Below, piece by piece: positions 1 to 4,183 of a DNA stretch of 6,692 nt. The stretch spans positions 1 through 6,692 of the forward strand of contig PMLF01000072.1 in assembly GCA_003158755.1 (NCBI GenBank), given 5' to 3'. The notes below the pieces were generated by a model. The model saw only the letters and a list, made by a program, of their open reading frames with translations, made no database searches and was not told the origin of the DNA. The translations under genes and the position numbers were made by a program. This DNA comes from Elusimicrobiota bacterium (GTDB lineage Bacteria > Elusimicrobiota > Elusimicrobia > FEN-1173). Position 1 is the stretch's first letter. Each line of letters starts with the position of its first letter.

Positions 1-1
1 C

Positions 2-853
2 CGGCTCCTTTCCGACGAAAAGGACATGGAGATCTCGCGGCTGAAGCTGGAAGCCCTCATGAACCTTTCCGAGCCCCTGCCGGACCAGATCCCTGACCCA
101 TCCGAAACGTTCGACCCCAAGAACCTCATCGACCTGAACGTGCCGGTGGAGTCGTTCGTGGATCAGGCTTTCAAAACCCGGCCGGAGATGCTGAACTTCG
201 ATTACAGCGCCGCGGCCGGGGACTACGGCGAAAAGGCCGCCAAGGCGGACGGGCGCCTCCACATCGACGCGTCGGGCTTTTACGGCAGGGCCGGCGGCGC
301 TTTCAAGGACGACCCCAACAATCCCTTCATGTACCGGAAAAGTTGGAACGCCGGTGTCGAGGCGAGCATGTTCTTCCTGGGGAATTCCGTCAAGGGGACC
401 GGCACCAAGGATCGGACGGCGCCCGACTACGGCGAACTGACCGCCACGGCGACCTCCGGTTTCACCGCTTCCATGGGGCTCCTCGACGGGTTCAAGCTCA
501 TCGGCGATGCCCGGCAGGCCTCCATCAACCGGGAGAAGGCGTTCTACGACCGGGAACAGGGGCGCCGCAACATTGAAGTGGAGGTCCGCGAGGCGTATTA
601 CAACATCCAAAAGGCCAAGATCCAAATCCGGGGCGCGGAGCAGGAACTGGAATTTCGCCGCAAGGAACTCGGTATTTCCCGCCAGAAGGAACGGATGAAC
701 CTGATCGAGCCGTCCCAGTCCATGCAGGCCGAGGTCGCCTACGGCGACGCCGTGAACTCCTGGGAGGAAGCCGTCTCGTTCTACAAAGTGTCCCTGGCTT
801 CCCTGGAAAAGGCGGTCGGGATGCCGATCGATTCCATCGCCGGAATAAAATGA
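2..853 (+). CDS. TolC-family outer-membrane efflux channel, C-terminal part (5' truncated)
   Basis: This is the outer-membrane exit duct of a tripartite efflux pump; such proteins form trimers with a beta-barrel in the outer membrane and a long alpha-helical periplasmic tunnel. The reading frame is open to the left edge, so the real start lies outside the window; the ATG at 26 is internal, because the codons before it already continue a helix-like sequence. Visible parts: the end of the first repeat's helix (about 2-75), a linker, the 'AFKTRPEM' motif near 167-190 that typically opens the second OEP repeat, a barrel segment (about 255-490) ending in 'GLLDGF', then a long charged helical region (about 500-830) containing 'VREAYYNIQKAK'. 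About 283 codons are present; whole family members are usually 420-500 aa. The barrel segment is longer than usual (see findings). The stop overlaps the RND1 start, so the two are very probably co-translated. Family assignment is firm; substrate is unknown. Confidence 0.93.
   Translation, partial: RLLSDEKDMEISRLKLEALMNLSEPLPDQIPDPSETFDPKNLIDLNVPVESFVDQAFKTRPEMLNFDYSAAAGDYGEKAAKADGRLHIDASGFYGRAGGAFKDDPNNPFMYRKSWNAGVEASMFFLGNSVKGTGTKDRTAPDYGELTATATSGFTASMGLLDGFKLIGDARQASINREKAFYDREQGRRNIEVEVREAYYNIQKAKIQIRGAEQELEFRRKELGISRQKERMNLIEPSQSMQAEVAYGDAVNSWEEAVSFYKVSLASLEKAVGMPIDSIAGIK
850..853 (+). promoter_or_regulatory. ATGA stop/start overlap coupling the channel gene to RND1
   Basis: The TGA of the TolC-family gene (851-853) overlaps the ATG of RND1 (850-852). 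No good Shine-Dalgarno sequence is visible in the 20 bases before the ATG (the region reads through 'ccatcgccggaataaa'), so RND1 translation probably depends on ribosomes finishing the upstream gene. The overlap is directly seen; the coupling is inferred. Confidence 0.75.
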
Positions 854-3800
854 GCCTAGCTTCCCTCTGCGTCCGTCGGCCGGTCATGGCGACGATGTTC
901 TACCTGGGGGTGTCCCTCCTGGGGGCCATCTCCTGGGTCATGACGCCCCGGGAACTTTTCCCGTCCGTTTCCTTTCCCCAGCTCCTCGTCATCACCCGTT
1001 ACGGCAACGCCGCCCCGGAGGAGATCGAAAACCTCATCACCAAGGTCATCGAGGAGTCCGTCGGTACGGTCCCCAACCTCAAGCGGGTCCGCTCCCTGTC
1101 GAAAGAAGGCGTGTCGCTGGTCACCCTGGAGTTCAATTGGGGCGCGGAGATGGGGTTCGCGCACCTGGCGGCCCGCGAAAAGATCGACCAGATCAAGGAC
1201 CGCCTGCCGTCGGAGGCCGAAGAGCCCATCATCAACCGCATCAACCCCTTCGCCCAGCCCATGATGATCTACTCCATATCGGGGGACGTCCAGGGGGACA
1301 AGGGCATGGCCCGCCTGACGGAAGTGACCAAGAAGGTCGTCAAGCAGCGCCTGGAGAAGGTGACGGGGGTGGCCTCGGCCAACATCTCGGGCGGCTTGGA
1401 GCGCCAGATCGAAGTGCTGGTGGACCGCGGGCGGATGGACGCTTCCAACATCTCCCTCTCCCAGATCGTGGACTCCCTGAAAGACACGAACCTCAACTAT
1501 CCCGGCGGGACCGTGCAGGGGAAGTTCTACGAGTATCTCCTCCGCACCATGGGCGAGTTCAAGAACATCGGCGAGATCGGGAAGACTATCGTCAAGGTGG
1601 ACAAGCCCAAGGAGGAGGGCCAGCCCGACCAGGACACCCGCCGCCACGCCCGCCACGTGGGTGAGGTCTCCACCGAACGGCTCATCAGCCTCGAAACCAT
1701 GGCGGAGACCATCGACGGGTTCAAGGCCCGGACGTCCTTCTCCCGCCACAACGGCCGCGACAACATCTCCGTCGCCATCCAGAAACAGGCCGACGGGAAC
1801 GTCCTGACCACGGCCGAGCACGTGCGGGAGGCCGTGAAGGAGTTGGAGCCCCAACTCCCCAAGGGCATGAGGATGGACCTGGTTTACGACGAGTCCGAGT
1901 TCATCGCGGGAGCCATCGACGGATTGGTCTCGGACGGCATCATGGGGGCCATCCTGGCGTTCCTGGTCCTGATCAACTTTCTTCGGAACTTCCGCACCTC
2001 GACCATCGCCACGCTCACGATCCCCCTCTCGACGTTGGTGACGTTCATCTTCATGTTCTTCGGCCACGTGTCCACCAACATGCTGTCCCTGGCCGGCATC
2101 GGCCTGGCCATCGGCAGCCTCGTGGACAACGCCATCGTCTGCATGGAAAACATCACCCGGCACAAGGAGGAGGAGGGGAAGGATGACGTTTCCGCCGCGA
2201 TCGACGGGACCAACGAAGTGGCCATGCCCATGTTCAGCTCCGCCATCACGAACGTGGCGGTGTTCATGCCGCTTTGCTTCGCCAAGGGCGTCGCGCAAAA
2301 GCTTTTCACGGACCTCTTCATCACCAACACCGCCGCCACGATGGCCTCCTGGTTCATCGCGCTCACTCTCATCCCCCAGCTCGTCAGCACAGACTTCTCG
2401 TTCCTCTCCCCGTTTGTCGCGAAATTCCGGGGGCTGTTCCATCTTTTGCCGAAGGTGTTGCCGTCCAACTCCGTTTCCGAGGGGGTTCCCGCCCCGGAGG
2501 CGAAGCGATATCCCCCCGTTATTCAGAAGACTCTGAATGTCCTCAAGAAGGTCGTCGGGGGGATCCCCGACGAAACCCACCACAAGATGAAGGAAACCTA
2601 CCAAAGGATTTTGCTGTGGGTCATCTACAATCCCAAAAAGACCATCGTGTACTTGATCCTCGCTTTTTTCGCCTCCTTCGGGCTCCTGGCGACCCAAGAC
2701 AAGGTGTTCATGCCCCAGTTCGACCAGGGCCAATTCCTGCTAAAGATTCAGATGCCCGTGGGGACCCGACTGGAGGTCACCGACCGCGTCATGACGAAAG
2801 TCGAGCGGGTGATCGGGGGCATCAAGGGGATCAAGGACGTGACGGTGAGCGTGGGCTCCAACAACAGCGAATCCGTCGACGCCTTGGGACAGCACCAGGC
2901 CCAGGCCATCATCGCTTTGGACCGGAAGATCATCTCCACCGACGACGTCATCGCCGCGTTGAAGCGAGCCTTGGAGCGGGAGGACCTGGAAGGGGCGGAG
3001 GTCCAATACATTCTGCAGGGCAGCGTCTTGGCGTCCGCTTTCGAGACCTCCTCCCCCGTCGTGATCGAGGTCAAGGGGCCGGACCTCGTCACCCTGAAGA
3101 AGATGTCCGAGGACCTCATGAAGGATGTCGCCAAAGTCCAAGGCGTCTACGGCTTGAAGAGCAGTATGGCGCTCCCGTCCGCCGAGACCCGGGTGGACGT
3201 GGACAAGGTCCGCGCCTCCGGTTACGGGCTTTCCGTGGCCGAGATCGCCCGCACAGCCTTGATCGGCGTGAAAGGGTTCGTGGCCACCACGTTCAAGGAG
3301 GCCGGCGCGGAGGTGGACGTCCGGGTCCAATTGCGCGAATCGGACCGGGCGGACACCTCCTCCATCAGCCGCTTGGTCGTCCGCACCCAATCTGGGGTCA
3401 TGGTGCCCCTCTCCGACATCGCCACGATCCACAACTCCCAGGGGCCCAGCGAGATCAAGCACCTGGACCAGCAGCGGTCCGTGGTGGTGACGGCCAACAT
3501 CCTGAAGCGGAGCACCAGCGACGTCTTGAAGGACGTCGCGGAGACGATGGCCGCCTTCCCTCACGTGGCCGACTACAACATGGTCCTTTCCGGCGAGAGC
3601 CAGCAGATCAAGGAATCTTTCGGCGGGCTGGCGATCGCGAGCGTCATGGGCGTCGTGCTCAACTACATGATCATGGCCGCCGAGTTCGAGGACTTCTGGC
3701 ACCCCCTCATGGTCCTCGCGACGATCCCCCTGGGCGTGATCGGTGTTTCTTTAAGCCTCTTCTTCACCCGCACTCCGTTGAGCGCCCCGGTCATCCTGGG

Positions 3801-4167
3801 CTTCATCATGCTGGGCGGAATGGTGGTTAACAACGGCATCGTGCTCATCGACTTCATGAACGTCCGCCGCCGGGGAGGGGCTCCCCTGTGGGACTCCGTC
3901 CTTTATGCTTCCACCACCCGCTTCCGGCCCATCATCATGTCCAACCTCACCTCGGTCTTGGGCGTATTACCCATGGCCCTGGGCCTCTCCGAGGGTTCGG
4001 AGTTAACGGCTCCCATGGCCGTGGTGTCCGTGGGCGGCTTGACCGTTTCGGCCATGCTGACCTTGGTGTTGATCCCGATGATCTATTACTACTGGGAAGC
4101 CTGGCTGGAGACCCGGCGCGGCGTGGTCCCGGCGGCGGACCTCCTCCCGGAGGAGCCGCCGTCCTGA
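850..4167 (+). CDS. RND efflux permease, AcrB/HAE1-like (RND1), complete
   Basis: Inner-membrane proton-driven pump subunit of the resistance-nodulation-division superfamily. At 1105 aa it is slightly longer than AcrB (1049). The start is set by the ATGA overlap and the usual N-terminus ('VRRPVM' just before TM1, about residues 12-31). Order: first periplasmic porter/docking lobe (~35-350), TM2-TM6 (~359-511), a long cytoplasmic connector (513-596), TM7 (~598-614), second periplasmic lobe (~618-920) ending in the typical 'GESQQIKESFG', TM8-TM12 (~927-1080), and a short Pro/Glu-rich cytosolic tail. TM4 carries 'GSLVDNAIVCMEN' with Asp426-Asn427 at the place of AcrB Asp407-Asp408. TM10 carries 'MVVNNGIVLIDF' with Asn994 at the place of AcrB Lys940. 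There is no CusA-type heavy-metal signature in TM4, so a hydrophobic or amphiphilic substrate is more likely; the actual substrate cannot be told. A hydrophilic insert lies at residues 252-276. It sits between the channel gene and a second permease and lacks an adjacent adaptor gene. Confidence 0.97.
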   Translation: MSLASLCVRRPVMATMFYLGVSLLGAISWVMTPRELFPSVSFPQLLVITRYGNAAPEEIENLITKVIEESVGTVPNLKRVRSLSKEGVSLVTLEFNWGAEMGFAHLAAREKIDQIKDRLPSEAEEPIINRINPFAQPMMIYSISGDVQGDKGMARLTEVTKKVVKQRLEKVTGVASANISGGLERQIEVLVDRGRMDASNISLSQIVDSLKDTNLNYPGGTVQGKFYEYLLRTMGEFKNIGEIGKTIVKVDKPKEEGQPDQDTRRHARHVGEVSTERLISLETMAETIDGFKARTSFSRHNGRDNISVAIQKQADGNVLTTAEHVREAVKELEPQLPKGMRMDLVYDESEFIAGAIDGLVSDGIMGAILAFLVLINFLRNFRTSTIATLTIPLSTLVTFIFMFFGHVSTNMLSLAGIGLAIGSLVDNAIVCMENITRHKEEEGKDDVSAAIDGTNEVAMPMFSSAITNVAVFMPLCFAKGVAQKLFTDLFITNTAATMASWFIALTLIPQLVSTDFSFLSPFVAKFRGLFHLLPKVLPSNSVSEGVPAPEAKRYPPVIQKTLNVLKKVVGGIPDETHHKMKETYQRILLWVIYNPKKTIVYLILAFFASFGLLATQDKVFMPQFDQGQFLLKIQMPVGTRLEVTDRVMTKVERVIGGIKGIKDVTVSVGSNNSESVDALGQHQAQAIIALDRKIISTDDVIAALKRALEREDLEGAEVQYILQGSVLASAFETSSPVVIEVKGPDLVTLKKMSEDLMKDVAKVQGVYGLKSSMALPSAETRVDVDKVRASGYGLSVAEIARTALIGVKGFVATTFKEAGAEVDVRVQLRESDRADTSSISRLVVRTQSGVMVPLSDIATIHNSQGPSEIKHLDQQRSVVVTANILKRSTSDVLKDVAETMAAFPHVADYNMVLSGESQQIKESFGGLAIASVMGVVLNYMIMAAEFEDFWHPLMVLATIPLGVIGVSLSLFFTRTPLSAPVILGFIMLGGMVVNNGIVLIDFMNVRRRGGAPLWDSVLYASTTRFRPIIMSNLTSVLGVLPMALGLSEGSELTAPMAVVSVGGLTVSAMLTLVLIPMIYYYWEAWLETRRGVVPAADLLPEEPPS
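1603..1677 (+). other. Charged ~25-residue insert in the RND1 docking-domain hairpin
   Basis: Residues 252-276 of RND1 are rich in Lys, Glu, Asp, Arg and His (including 'KPKEEGQPDQDTRRHARH') and interrupt the strand pair that runs from 'TIVKV' to 'RLISLETMAE'. In AcrB the corresponding turn is only a few residues ('NQDGSR', near residue 258), and RND2 in this operon also has the short form ('TKEGSR', residues 249-254). The reading frame stays intact and base composition is not unusual, so it looks like a genuine insertion. Alignment was done by eye. Confidence 0.65.
4141..4155 (+). repeat. Perfect 6-bp inverted repeat within the RND1 3' end
   Basis: CTCCTC at 4141-4146 and GAGGAG at 4150-4155 are perfect inverted repeats with a 3-base loop. 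The right arm overlaps GGAGGAG (4149-4155), a Shine-Dalgarno-like string, but it ends 28 bases before the RND2 ATG, too far for normal use as its ribosome binding site. The repeat encodes LLPEE of RND1, so it may be chance in GC-rich coding sequence. Confidence 0.4.
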
Positions 4168-4174
4168 TCGGCGG
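4156..4174 (+). promoter_or_regulatory. GC-rich hairpin at the RND1/RND2 junction, stop codon in loop
   Basis: CCGCCG (4156-4161) pairs perfectly with CGGCGG (4169-4174) around a 7-base loop that contains the RND1 TGA (4165-4167). TTTGTTCCC follows, then the RND2 ATG at 4184. The only Shine-Dalgarno-like bases close to that ATG, GGCGG at 4170-4174 with 9-base spacing, lie inside the 3' arm. A ribosome terminating on RND1 would open this hairpin, so it could couple RND2 translation to RND1. The short T-rich tail also makes it look like a weak terminator or attenuator, but the tail is poor for that role. The pairing is seen; function is inferred. Confidence 0.4.
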
Positions 4175-4183
4175 TTTGTTCCC

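Noticed and set aside
26..28. ATG at 26 as the true start of the channel gene
   Set aside because: The frame is open upstream to the window edge and the preceding codons continue a TolC-like helix; the product would also lack the whole first repeat.
1651..1659. 'HARH' in the RND1 insert as a metal-binding site
   Set aside because: Two histidines in a charged loop are not enough, and the TM4 sequence does not resemble heavy-metal RND pumps.
856..2733. A 625-codon open frame on the minus strand, antisense to RND1
   Set aside because: It lies wholly within a clear RND gene. Its product is a low-complexity mix rich in Gly, His, Asp, Arg and Leu with no recognisable domain, as expected when G/C-ending codons remove stops from the opposite strand.
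2274..3830. A 518-codon plus-strand open frame in another frame of RND1
   Set aside because: It is embedded in RND1, has an Arg/Gly/His/Pro-rich composition and lacks membrane segments or motifs, so it is a shadow frame.
4149..4155. GGAGGAG as the ribosome binding site of RND2
   Set aside because: It ends 28 bases before the ATG, far beyond normal spacing, and no in-frame start at suitable distance fits the conserved RND N-terminus better than the ATG at 4184.
4156..4183. A true intrinsic terminator ending the operon after RND1
   Set aside because: The stem is only 6 bp and the tail TTTGTTCCC is short and interrupted; a co-directional RND gene begins 9 bases after the stem, so full termination is unlikely. 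It is kept only as a possible coupling or attenuation element.
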